Source: JBOGVZ01 sp050692985 (GTDB lineage Bacteria; Actinomycetota; UBA4738; CALAEC01). From it: DNA of 57,272 bases. The stretch is taken from the NCBI GenBank assembly GCA_050692985.1, contig JBOGVZ010000062.1, forward strand, positions 1 through 57,272, given 5' to 3'. How positions within the stretch are numbered: position 1 is the first letter of the stretch; each line of letters opens with the position of its first letter. The notes under the pieces are model-generated. The model saw only the letters and a program-made list of their open reading frames with translations, was not told the DNA's origin and did not search any database. Positions 1 through 7,511 of this stretch are shown piece after piece. A program made the position numbers and the translations under genes.

Positions 1-1
1 T

Positions 2-94
2 CTCGACGTCCGGGTCCTCACCGAGGAGGGCGAGCTCCTACGGGACTTCGTCTTGGACCCCACGCACGACTACCAGCCCCAGGCGAGGCGGTGA
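2..94 (+). CDS. IS481-family transposase, C-terminal fragment (cut by window edge)
   Basis: The first 31 codons are open and stop at 92-94. They encode a basic tail that includes the pattern L-D-P-T-x-D-Y-Q-P, which is typical of the extreme C-terminus of IS481-type DDE integrase/transposases of actinobacteria. The catalytic core lies outside the window, so completeness cannot be judged. About 50 nt downstream, repeated near-palindromes resemble an insertion-sequence end, which supports the call. Family assignment rests on a short tail and on context. Confidence 0.6.
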   Translation, partial: LDVRVLTEEGELLRDFVLDPTHDYQPQARR

Positions 95-104
95 AGGTGG
101 CACG

Positions 105-138
105 ATGTCCCGAGACATCTGTCCACGTCCCGAGACAT
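105..138. repeat. Tandem near-palindromes at the IS end
   Basis: ATGTCCCGAGACAT at 105-118 and ACGTCCCGAGACAT at 125-138 are two copies spaced 20 nt apart. Each is an imperfect palindrome with arms ATGTC and GACAT. Their place between the transposase stop and the tRNA suggests terminal-repeat sequence or transposase binding sites. That role is inferred. Confidence 0.6.
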
Positions 139-143
139 GACAT

Positions 144-233
144 TGGTGTCGGAGGGGGGATTTGAACCCCCACCCGGCGTTAGCCGGACTAGGCCCTCAA
201 CCTAGCGCGTCTACCAAGTTCCGCCACTCCGAC
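144..233 (-). tRNA. tRNA-Leu (anticodon GAG)
   Basis: The reverse strand folds as a class II tRNA. The 7-bp acceptor stem GTCGGAG/CTCCGAC pairs 227-233 with 148-154. The anticodon loop TTGAGGG gives anticodon GAG (196-198), there is a long variable arm, and the T-loop is GGTTCAAATCC. The discriminator is A, and CCA is encoded at 144-146. The length of about 90 nt and the long variable arm fit tRNA-Leu. Its 3' end abuts the IS element, so the normal downstream terminator has probably been displaced. Confidence 0.95.
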
Positions 234-256
234 GCGGGTCCAGTATATGCGGGGGG

Positions 257-929
257 CTACGGCTGGACGGTCCAGCCGAGCGCCGCGGCCACCGCGGGCA
301 CCAGCCGGACCACGTAGGACCCCTCCGAGCACCCCAGGCACCACCGGGAGGCGTTGATGGCCCGGGCGGTCTCCATGGGGTCCGCGCAGCGCCGGAGGGC
401 GTCGACGATCGGCGCGTAGCCGTAGACGCCCATCCCCCGCTCGAGCGTCAGGACGGTGGCCTGGAGGCCCTGCTCGAGCGACACGTAGTTCTGGACCCCG
501 GCCCAGTTGAAGCGGGTCGAGCCGGTCATGCCGAACGTGGTCGCCAGCGGGTTCCACCCGGCCGCGGTGTTCTCCTGGGCGGCCCAGGCCACCACGGTGA
601 TGACGTTCTCCCGGCACACCGGTTGCGGAGATGCGCGGCAGGAACAGGCCCGCCCACTGCGCCCACGTGACCGATCCGGGGTCCCGTTCGACGGGCGGGA
701 TGTCGACCTCGGCGGCGCCGGCCGCGCGGGCCGGGCGCTGCTTGGCCCCTTTCCGGCCGGTGGTGGATCCCTGCTGGAGCTCGGCCGCGGTCAGCGAGGC
801 ATCACGGCGGACCTCCAGGCGAACACCGGCGCGCTGGCCGCACCCGGCCACGGCCAGCACCAGCGACACGACCAGGGCGGCTCGCCAGGCCGTCGCTCCG
901 TTCCGACGACTCGTGGGGAAGGCGGACAC
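257..929 (-). pseudogene. Lysozyme-like lipoprotein, interrupted by one frameshift
   Basis: The 5' part encodes a signal peptide with a lipobox ending A-G-C (Cys about 30) and a low-complexity linker. Near 623-624 the reading must shift by one base to continue into a domain of about 115 residues. That domain has W-x-P-L near its start, F-N-W-A-G-V-Q-N-Y in the middle and a late A-R-A-I-N-A-S-x-W block, a pattern of glucosaminidase/lysozyme-like domains of actinobacteria and their phages. Removing one A of the AA at 623-624 gives a smooth junction (ISA-PVCREN). It is therefore either a recent mutation or a sequencing error. The GTG at 929 is preferred because TAGAAT lies 8 nt upstream; a longer GTG start exists at 968. 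If intact, it would act on peptidoglycan outside the membrane. Confidence 0.6.
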
Positions 930-1020
930 GGAGCGGCATTCTATCGCGCGCCCTGCCGAGGGACTCACGTCCCGTACGGCAGCCGTCCCACGGGGTCGGA
1001 TCCCGATCGTCCCGGAGGGC

Positions 1021-2559
1021 TCAGGCGGCCTCTGAAGCGGCGGCGACCTTGGACCAGGCCCACGCGTTCCACAGCGGTCCGTCCACCGAGGGGTTCGTTG
1101 CCAGCCCGGTGATGCCGGCCCGCCACGCCATGGCCGTCCGCGGCTGGAACATCGGGAGCACCGGGACCAGCTCGGCCAGGCGCCCCTGGGCCTCCTCCAG
1201 CGCCCCCGGCTCGCCGCGGGCCACCCGGGCGCCCAGGCGGGCGGTCGGCGCGTCCCGGAGGTTCGTCAGGGGGGCGGCCGCGCCCGGCATCCGGACCCAC
1301 GGGCTCAGGTCCGGGGAGGGACCTCCGCGCCACTCGACGATCGCCAGGTCGAACCGGCGCTGCGGGATGAAGGCCCCCCACAGCTCGTCGCCCTCCACGG
1401 GGACCAGCTCGACATCGACGCCGGCCGCTTGCAGCTCCAAGTGCACGAACCGGGCCAGCAGGTCGAGCAGCTCGGTGCGCTGGTACACGAGCGACAGCTC
1501 GTCCGCTTCCTCCGGCCCGGCCTGCTCTCCCCCGTACCGGCGCCACGCGGCCACGGCGCCCCCCTGCTCGGGAGCCAGGACGCCGTGGGCCGGGCGGCCC
1601 TCGTCGCGGACCACGACGTCCACGAACCGCTGCCGGTCGATGGCATCCGCGATGCGGCGCCGGTCCCCGGCCGAGGGCACGGACGAGGCATTCAGCACCA
1701 GGTGCACCAGGTCGGCGCCGAAGGCACCCGACACCTCGGCGCCGGGGACCCGGCGCAGCCGCCGGCTCCACGCGACGCCCAGCATCGGGGCCACCGCGTC
1801 CACCAGCCCGGCCTCCAGGAGCTGGATCGCCGTGGTCGGGTCGGGGACGAAGGCCACCTCGATCCGGTGCACCAGCGGCCGATCGCCGAAGAACCGCCCA
1901 TCCGCCTCGAGCATCACGGATCTGCCGGGCTCCCACCGGCCCAGGGTGAACGGGCCGGCGGTGACCGGCGGTCCCCGGTCCCAGTCCGCCACGTCATCCG
2001 ACGCGTGCGCGGGCAGCACGAACCGTCCGGCGGAGAACAGGTCTCTCCACGTGGCCAGCGGGGGTTCCAGGACGAGCGTCCCGGTCGTGGCCGACTCCCG
2101 GGTGACGTCGCGAACGTGGTCGAAGCCCTGGGGCCTGGCCACCTCCAGGTCGGGGTCGGCCATGACCCCCCACGTGAAGGCCACGTCTCGCGTGGTGATC
2201 GGCCGGCCGTCGCTCCACCGGGCGTCGGCCCGGATCCGGAACCGCACCTCCATCCGGCCTCCTTCCCGCCGGACCTCCGGCTGGACGGCCAGCAGGTACG
2301 GACGGTACCGGAGGTTCGGGGTGATGAGGAAGAACGAGGGGAGGACGGCCCGGAGGATGTCGGTAGCGGCGGGGGCCGCCTCGGTGACCGGGTTCAGCGT
2401 GGGAGGTTCCTCCGGGTAGCCGAGCCGGAGCGTCCCCGCGGGGGGTGGCCGCTCCCGGGGCGGGGCGGGCGCGGCGTCCGGGCAGGCGGTGGCCAGGAAG
2501 GCCACGGCCACCGCCGCGGCCGCCAGGCGGCTAGGAGCCAAGCTGGAGGCGGGAGGCAT
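1021..2559 (-). CDS. Extracellular solute-binding protein family 5 (peptide-type), lipoprotein
   Basis: This 512-residue protein has a signal peptide and lipobox at A-T-A-C (Cys26), so it is probably a membrane-anchored lipoprotein. After a proline-rich spacer comes the SBP_bac_5 fold. Visible family marks are GTLRLGYPEEPPTLNP at the mature N-terminus and a W-S-D-G-R-P-I-T-T-R-D-V-A-F-T-W block near residue 115, typical of OppA/DppA-type proteins that capture peptides or nickel chelates. It overlaps the preceding binding-protein gene by 29 nt, so the two are probably translated together. No permease gene follows, so it may serve the dpp transporter upstream or a system elsewhere. The ligand cannot be read from sequence. 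Confidence 0.85.
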   Translation of the reverse strand: MPPASSLAPSRLAAAAVAVAFLATACPDAAPAPPRERPPPAGTLRLGYPEEPPTLNPVTEAAPAATDILRAVLPSFFLITPNLRYRPYLLAVQPEVRREGGRMEVRFRIRADARWSDGRPITTRDVAFTWGVMADPDLEVARPQGFDHVRDVTRESATTGTLVLEPPLATWRDLFSAGRFVLPAHASDDVADWDRGPPVTAGPFTLGRWEPGRSVMLEADGRFFGDRPLVHRIEVAFVPDPTTAIQLLEAGLVDAVAPMLGVAWSRRLRRVPGAEVSGAFGADLVHLVLNASSVPSAGDRRRIADAIDRQRFVDVVVRDEGRPAHGVLAPEQGGAVAAWRRYGGEQAGPEEADELSLVYQRTELLDLLARFVHLELQAAGVDVELVPVEGDELWGAFIPQRRFDLAIVEWRGGPSPDLSPWVRMPGAAAPLTNLRDAPTARLGARVARGEPGALEEAQGRLAELVPVLPMFQPRTAMAWRAGITGLATNPSVDGPLWNAWAWSKVAAASEAA

Positions 2560-4165
2560 CGAACAGACCCAGGGGGTCCACGGAGAAGCCCTCGACGGTG
2601 GGCTGGACCGCCAGGTCGGAGCGCAGCCACACCAGCGGTACCAGGGGCATCCGGGTCAGCGCGGTCCGCTCGGCCCGGGCGTACAGGGCCTGCCGCCGGG
2701 CGGCCGACCGCTCGGCCCGGGCCCGCTCCAGGATCCGGTCCACGGCGCGGTCCTCGAACCCCGCGTGGTTGTCCGGCGAGCCCGAGCGCAACAGGGGCTC
2801 CAGCAGGGCCTGCTGGCGCGGGGCGTCCGCCACCCACACCAGGCAGAACGCCTCCTCCCGCTCCCGCTGGAGGAGCGCGGCGTACTGGCGATCCTCGTGG
2901 CTCCGCGGTCGCAGCTCCAGCCCGACGGCCTCCAGCGCGGCCACCAGCACCTCGGCCAGCGCGTCGCCGGTGTCCGAGCTGGCGTAGTCCAGGGCGAACG
3001 ACCGGGAGCGCTCGGGCAGCTCCTCCACCAGGGCCCTGGCGCGGTCGGGATCTGGGGCGCAGCGGTTGCCGCACGAGTCCGGCTGGGCCCCGGGGATCGT
3101 GGGCGGGACGATGCCGGTGGCCGGCACGGCCAGCCCCCCGTACACCCGGGAGGCGATGGCGCCTCGGTCCACCGCCAGGGAGATGGCCACGCCGAGCTTC
3201 CGGGAGCGCAGCCTGGGGTCGAGCTGGTTGAGCCCGCAGTACAGGAGCCGGCCCAGGGTCACGATCCCCTCCGAGCCGAACCGGCCCTGGGCGTCGGCCA
3301 GGGCGGCGGGAGGGATCGGGGCCACCTCCAGGTCGCCGGCCAGGAACGCCGGCCAGGCCTCCTCCCGGTCCTCGAACACCCGGAACACGAGCTGGTCCAC
3401 GCCAGCAGGGCTCCCCGCGTACCCGAGGAAGCGCTCCATCACGATGGGACCCCCCGGGACGACCGGCCCGGTCAGCCGGAACGGGCCGTTCCCCACGGGC
3501 CGAAGGGCGAACTCCTCTTCGTCGTCCGCCGAAGGGGGCACCGGCGACAGCGCCGGATGCCCCAGGACCTGAGGGAACCCCGGCCACGGCGCCGACAGCC
3601 GGACCTCCAGCGTGCGGGCATCGGGGGCGGACAACCCGCTCATCCCCCGCTCGGCCAGCCGGCGCTGGTAGCGGTCGTACCCCGCCACCGGCTCCAGCAG
3701 GAACGCGTACGGTGCCGCCACCAGGGGGTCGGCCAGCCGGTTCCAGGCGAACACGAAGTCCTGCGCCCGCACGGGGCTGCCGTCGTGGAACCGCCCTCCC
3801 CGGCGCAGGTGGAACACGAACCGCCGTCCTCCGTCCTCGACCTCCCACGCCCGGGCCGCCGCGGGGACCAGGGCCTCGGTCCCGGGTGCGTAGGAGACCA
3901 GCCCGTCGAACAGCTGGGCGGCCAGGAGGAGATCATCGGGGCCGCCCATGGCCGCCGGATCGAGGCCGCCGGGTTGGCTGATGGCCACCCGGGCCACCGA
4001 GGGAGTCGGCGTGGCCGCGTCCGTGGGCCCCGGGGTGGGCCCGCCGCCCGGGCCCGGCCGGGAGGGTGGCGTGGTGCACGCCCCGGCCACGATGGCGGTG
4101 ACGAGCAGGAGCGGGACCGTTCGGGCGCCGGAGGTGGCGAGGGGGCGCCGGCCCCCTAGACCCAC
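2531..4165 (-). CDS. Extracellular solute-binding protein family 5, lipoprotein
   Basis: This is a 544-residue lipoprotein with lipobox V-A-G-A-C (Cys30) and a proline/threonine linker. The SBP_bac_5 body includes F-H-D-G-S-P-V-R-A-Q-D-F-V-F-A-W-N-R, the counterpart of the conserved D-G-x-x-x-x-A-x-D-V block. It starts at a GTG that overlaps the end of secG by 10 nt, so it is the penultimate gene of the same minus-strand run. With the next gene it forms a pair of diverged binding proteins of the same fold (one A-W-N-R type, the other W-G-V type). They probably extend the ligand range of the dpp system. The substrate is unknown. Confidence 0.85.
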   Translation of the reverse strand: MGLGGRRPLATSGARTVPLLLVTAIVAGACTTPPSRPGPGGGPTPGPTDAATPTPSVARVAISQPGGLDPAAMGGPDDLLLAAQLFDGLVSYAPGTEALVPAAARAWEVEDGGRRFVFHLRRGGRFHDGSPVRAQDFVFAWNRLADPLVAAPYAFLLEPVAGYDRYQRRLAERGMSGLSAPDARTLEVRLSAPWPGFPQVLGHPALSPVPPSADDEEEFALRPVGNGPFRLTGPVVPGGPIVMERFLGYAGSPAGVDQLVFRVFEDREEAWPAFLAGDLEVAPIPPAALADAQGRFGSEGIVTLGRLLYCGLNQLDPRLRSRKLGVAISLAVDRGAIASRVYGGLAVPATGIVPPTIPGAQPDSCGNRCAPDPDRARALVEELPERSRSFALDYASSDTGDALAEVLVAALEAVGLELRPRSHEDRQYAALLQREREEAFCLVWVADAPRQQALLEPLLRSGSPDNHAGFEDRAVDRILERARAERSAARRQALYARAERTALTRMPLVPLVWLRSDLAVQPTVEGFSVDPLGLFDASRLQLGS

Positions 4166-4383
4166 TTCCAGGCGAGGTAGAACGTCGTGGCTCCGAAGAC
4201 GATGGCGGTGGCGACCGTGATGCGGTCGAGGTTCCGTTCGACCGCCGTGCCGCCGGACAGTGAGCCGGCCCCGCCACCGAACATGTCGGAGAGGCCGCCG
4301 CCCTTCCCGGCGTGGAGAAGGACGAACAGGATCAGCAGCAGCGACGCCAGGACGTGGATGGAGATGATCGTGACGATGAGCAT
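4156..4383 (-). CDS. secG: Protein translocase subunit SecG
   Basis: This 75-residue membrane protein is the small accessory subunit of SecYEG, which aids protein export across the plasma membrane. It has two hydrophobic segments (about 4-24 and 52-72) flanking the family loop L-L-H-A-G-K-G-G-G-L-S-D-M-F-G-G-G, the SecG signature. The length matches actinobacterial SecG. Its ATG overlaps the stop codon of the upstream ABC ATPase gene (TGATG), so it is translationally coupled to the peptide-transport operon. That is unusual, since secG normally follows tpiA directly. The downstream binding-protein gene overlaps its 3' end. Confidence 0.95.
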   Translation of the reverse strand: MLIVTIISIHVLASLLLILFVLLHAGKGGGLSDMFGGGAGSLSGGTAVERNLDRITVATAIVFGATTFYLAWKWV

Positions 4384-5438
4384 CAGGCAGAAGACTCTAT
4401 CACGGCCCGATCCTCGAGCGGGAAGTGACAGGCGGCCATCTGGCCCCGGTGATGGGGCATGAGCTCGGGGACGATCTCCTTGCACGTGGGGAACTGGGCC
4501 CTGGGGCACCGCGGGTGGAACCGGCAGCCGGATGGCGGGTCGATCGGCGAGGGCACGTCGCCCTCCAGGATGATGCGCCGCTTCTGGGCGGCCAGCCTGG
4601 GATCGGGGATCGGCACGGCCGACAGCAGCGCGCCCGTGTACGGATGCTTGGGGTTCTCGTAAAGGGTGTCTCCCGGAGCGATCTCCACGATCTTCCCCAG
4701 GTACATCACGGCCACCCGGTCGCTCATGTGCTTGACCACGGAGAGGTCGTGGGCGATGAACACGTACGTCAGCTTGAACTCCTCCTGGAGGTCCTCCAGG
4801 AGGTTGAGGACCTGGGCCTGGATCGAAACGTCCAGGGCCGAGACGGGCTCGTCGCACACGATCAGCCGGGGCTTGAGGGCCAGCGCCCGGGCCACCCCGA
4901 TCCGCTGTCGCTGCCCGCCCGAGAACTCGTGGGGGTAGCGGTTGTAGTGCTCGGGGTTCAGCCCGACCAGCTCCATGAGCTGCTGGACCTCCCCCTTGAT
5001 CCTGTCCCGGGGCACGGTCCGGTGGACCCGGAAGGGATCGCCGATGATCGAGCCGACGGTCTTCCGCGGGTTCAGGGAGGCGTAGGGATCCTGGAAGATC
5101 ATCTGCATCTCTCTCCGCAGCGTCCGCATCCGGCGCCGCCTCCACGAGGCGATGTCCTGGCCGTCGAAGAACACCTGCCCCTCGGTGGGAGCCAGGAGCC
5201 TGGTGATGACCCGGGCCAGCGTGGACTTCCCACACCCGGTCTCCCCCACCAGGCCCAGCGTCTCGCCCGGGTACACCTCGAGGTCCACGCCGTCCACGGC
5301 GTGGACGTTCCCCACCCGGCGCTGGAAGAGGATGCCCCGGGTGATGGGGAAGTACTTCTTCACGCCCACGAGCTTGATCAGCGGGGTGCGCTCGGTGGTC
5401 GTTCCGGCGGGGGCCTGGGCCATCTCCGCTGTGCTCAC
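4383..5438 (-). CDS. Peptide/nickel ABC transporter ATP-binding protein (DppF/OppF type)
   Basis: This is a 351-residue ABC ATPase. Visible motifs are Walker A G-E-T-G-C-G-K-S-T, the Q-loop MIFQDP, the signature FSGGQRQRIGVARAL, Walker B LIVCDEPVSALD and the switch HDLSVV. The C-terminal OppD/F extension has cysteines in S-G-C-R-F-H-P-R-C-P and later CK and CH, which in this family bind a 4Fe-4S cluster. It pairs with the DppD-type ATPase to power the transporter from the cytoplasm. I chose the GTG at 5438, which overlaps the upstream stop as GTGA; an internal ATG at 5423 is also possible. Open frame further upstream is only overlap with the neighbour. Confidence 0.93.
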   Translation of the reverse strand: MSTAEMAQAPAGTTTERTPLIKLVGVKKYFPITRGILFQRRVGNVHAVDGVDLEVYPGETLGLVGETGCGKSTLARVITRLLAPTEGQVFFDGQDIASWRRRRMRTLRREMQMIFQDPYASLNPRKTVGSIIGDPFRVHRTVPRDRIKGEVQQLMELVGLNPEHYNRYPHEFSGGQRQRIGVARALALKPRLIVCDEPVSALDVSIQAQVLNLLEDLQEEFKLTYVFIAHDLSVVKHMSDRVAVMYLGKIVEIAPGDTLYENPKHPYTGALLSAVPIPDPRLAAQKRRIILEGDVPSPIDPPSGCRFHPRCPRAQFPTCKEIVPELMPHHRGQMAACHFPLEDRAVIESSA

Positions 5439-6448
5439 TGGTGGACGGCCACCTCCTCCTGGAAGATCCGTTCCTTCTCGGCCAGCGGCAGGTGGCAGGC
5501 GGAGGCGTGCTTCCCGTCCGCCGTGAGGAGCCTGGGAACCTCCACCTTGCATACGTCCATGACGTACGGGCACCGGGGGTGGAAGGGGCACCCCGGCGGG
5601 ACGAAGATCAGCGAGGGTGGCAGCCCGGGGATCGGCCGCAGTCGCTCGCTCCGGGGCTGGTCCATGCGGCTGATCGAGCGCATCAGCCCCCAGGTGTACG
5701 GGTGGTGGGCCCGGTAGTAGATGTCGTCACGGCCTCCGAACTCCGCGGGCTTCCCCGCGTACATCACCATCACGTCGTCCGCGTTCTCCGCAACCACCCC
5801 CAGGTCGTGGGTGATGATCACCACCGACGCGTCGAACTCGTCCTTCATCCGGTCGATCAGGTCGAGGATCTGGGCCTGCACCGTGACGTCGAGCGCGGTG
5901 GTCGGCTCGTCGGCGATCAGCAGGTCCGGGTTCAGCGACAGGGCCATGGCGATCATGGCTCGCTGGCGCATGCCGCCGGAGAACTCGTGCGGGTACTGTC
6001 CCGCTCGGTCCTTGGGGCGGGGGATGCCCACCCGGCGGAGCATCTCCACCGCCTGCTCCCAGGCCGACCGCTTCGGCATGGGGTTGTGGGCCCGGATGGC
6101 CTCCACGATCTGGACCCCGACCTTGTAGTAGGGGTGCAGGGAGGTCATGGGATCCTGGAACACCATGCTGATCTTGCTTCCCCGGATGTTTCGCATCTCC
6201 TCGGCGGGCGTGGTCAGCAGGTCCCGGCCCTGGAACAGGACCTGCCCCTCGATGTGAGCCTGCTTGCGGGTGACCAGCCCCATGACCGTGAGGAAGGTCA
6301 CGCTCTTGCCGGACCCCGACTCCCCCACCACGCCCATGGTCTCGCCCCGGTCCACGCGGAACGACACCCCGTCGACCGCCTTGACCAGGCCGTCCTCCGT
6401 GGGGAAGTGGACCTTGAGGTCCTTCACCTCCAGCAGGGGCTCCGCCAC
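5435..6448 (-). CDS. Peptide/nickel ABC transporter ATP-binding protein (DppD/OppD type)
   Basis: This 337-residue ABC ATPase is the partner of the DppF-type subunit. Motifs are Walker A G-E-S-G-S-G-K-S, Q-loop MVFQDPMTSLHP, signature FSGGMRQRAMIAMAL, Walker B LLIADEPTTALD and switch HDLGVV. It carries the C-terminal oligopeptide/dipeptide extension with P-G-C-P-F-H-P-R-C-P. The start is GTG at 6448, immediately after the stop of the permease gene, and the end overlaps the next ATPase gene, so the ATPases are co-translated. Confidence 0.94.
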   Translation of the reverse strand: MAEPLLEVKDLKVHFPTEDGLVKAVDGVSFRVDRGETMGVVGESGSGKSVTFLTVMGLVTRKQAHIEGQVLFQGRDLLTTPAEEMRNIRGSKISMVFQDPMTSLHPYYKVGVQIVEAIRAHNPMPKRSAWEQAVEMLRRVGIPRPKDRAGQYPHEFSGGMRQRAMIAMALSLNPDLLIADEPTTALDVTVQAQILDLIDRMKDEFDASVVIITHDLGVVAENADDVMVMYAGKPAEFGGRDDIYYRAHHPYTWGLMRSISRMDQPRSERLRPIPGLPPSLIFVPPGCPFHPRCPYVMDVCKVEVPRLLTADGKHASACHLPLAEKERIFQEEVAVHQ

Positions 6449-7420
6449 TCAGGTGTACCTCACGCGTGGGTCCAGGAAGGCGTAGGCCACATCCACCACC
6501 AGGTTGGCGATGGCGATGAAGAACGCCCCCAGGATCGTCACCGCCATCACCGCCGGGAAGTCGTTCCTGGACAACGCACCGATCACATACTGGCCCAGCC
6601 CCGGCAGGTTGAACACGGTCTCGGTGATGATCACTCCCCCCAGGAGGATCCCCAGGTCCAATCCCATCATGGTGACCACCGGGGTGAGCGCGGAACGGAC
6701 GCCGTGCTTGAAGATCACCCGCCGCTCCGACAGGCCCTTGGCCCTGGCGGTGCGGATGTAGTCCTCGGACATCGTCTCCAGGAGGTTGCTGCGGACCATC
6801 CGCGCGTAGAAGGCGGCGAACGCCAGCGACAGGACGATCCAGGGCATGATGAACCGGCCCTGCAGGACCGAGCCCCACAGCCCCTCTCCGATGGGGATGC
6901 CGCTCGGGGGAGCGATGCGTAACTTGAACCAGAACACGTACAGGAACAGGTAGGCCAGCCAGAAGACCGGGGCGGACACGCCGAACAGGGCGAACAGCAT
7001 CCCCGCCCGGTCGCGGAACGAGCGGGGCTTGATGGCCGAGGCGATGCCGATGGGCAATCCCAGCAGCAGCCACACCACGGCCGCGCCGAGCGACAGCGTC
7101 ACCGTGACCGGGATCCGCTTGCCGATCTCCTCCTTCACCGGCACGAAGTTGTTGTAGGAGAAGTACACCTGCTCGTTGAGGAACAGGCCCGGCCACGGGA
7201 CCAGGCCCTTGGCGAACCGCCCGTACTGCACGTACCAGGGCTTGTCCAGGCCCAGGTTGTGGCGGGCCAGCTCGATGATGTGCGCGGTGGTCCGGCGGCC
7301 CGCGGCACGCCGGGCCGGGTCGCCGGAGGGAAGCTTCAGGAAGATCAGGAACGTCAGGGCCGAGACGATCCACAGCACCAGGATCAGGAACAGCGTCCTG
7401 CGGATCAAGTACCGGCCCAT
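6449..7420 (-). CDS. Peptide/nickel ABC transporter permease (DppB/OppB type)
   Basis: This 323-residue inner-membrane permease has an N-terminal helix (M-G-R-Y-L-I-R-R-T-L-F) typical of DppB, a periplasmic loop of about 80 residues, and five or so further helices. The EAA-type cytoplasmic loop that docks the ATPases is visible as Y-I-R-T-A-R-A-K-G-L-S near residue 205, with a G-G-V-I-I-T-E-T-V-F block after it. The ATG at 7420 is preceded by a good ribosome-binding site (GAGGGGA). It forms the channel with the DppC-type permease. A GC-rich hairpin separates it from the binding-protein gene upstream. Confidence 0.94.
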   Translation of the reverse strand: MGRYLIRRTLFLILVLWIVSALTFLIFLKLPSGDPARRAAGRRTTAHIIELARHNLGLDKPWYVQYGRFAKGLVPWPGLFLNEQVYFSYNNFVPVKEEIGKRIPVTVTLSLGAAVVWLLLGLPIGIASAIKPRSFRDRAGMLFALFGVSAPVFWLAYLFLYVFWFKLRIAPPSGIPIGEGLWGSVLQGRFIMPWIVLSLAFAAFYARMVRSNLLETMSEDYIRTARAKGLSERRVIFKHGVRSALTPVVTMMGLDLGILLGGVIITETVFNLPGLGQYVIGALSRNDFPAVMAVTILGAFFIAIANLVVDVAYAFLDPRVRYT

Positions 7421-7468
7421 GGCGCTCCCCTCATCTTCTCCCGCGAACCATCCCGCGTGAAGGGGGAA

Positions 7469-7490
7469 GGGGGCCACCCCGGTGGCCCCC
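7469..7490 (-). terminator. Hairpin between binding-protein and permease genes
   Basis: GGGGGCCACC (7469-7478) and GGTGGCCCCC (7481-7490) form a perfect 10-bp inverted repeat, 21 nt downstream of the binding-protein stop codon. No U-tract follows in the transcribed direction. It is therefore more likely a partial terminator or a 3'-end stabiliser that raises binding protein over membrane subunits than a full stop. Confidence 0.6.
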
Positions 7491-7511
7491 CTCACCCGCT
7501 TCGGCCTGCGG

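Larger units (their letters stand above)
1..143 (+). mobile_element. Right end of an IS481-like insertion sequence
   Basis: A transposase tail is followed by about 50 non-coding nt with two copies of a near-palindromic 14-mer, and then directly by the CCA-coding 3' end of a tRNA gene. This fits the right terminus of an IS481-type element inserted just downstream of the tRNA. The exact outer boundary is not determinable because the left end is outside the window; it lies somewhere between about 139 and 147. Confidence 0.5.

Noticed and set aside
5439..5591. Upstream extension of the DppF-type ATPase
   Set aside because: It lies wholly inside the DppD-type gene, and the Pro/Gly-rich residues have no counterpart in the family. 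The GTGA overlap at 5435-5438 is the natural start.
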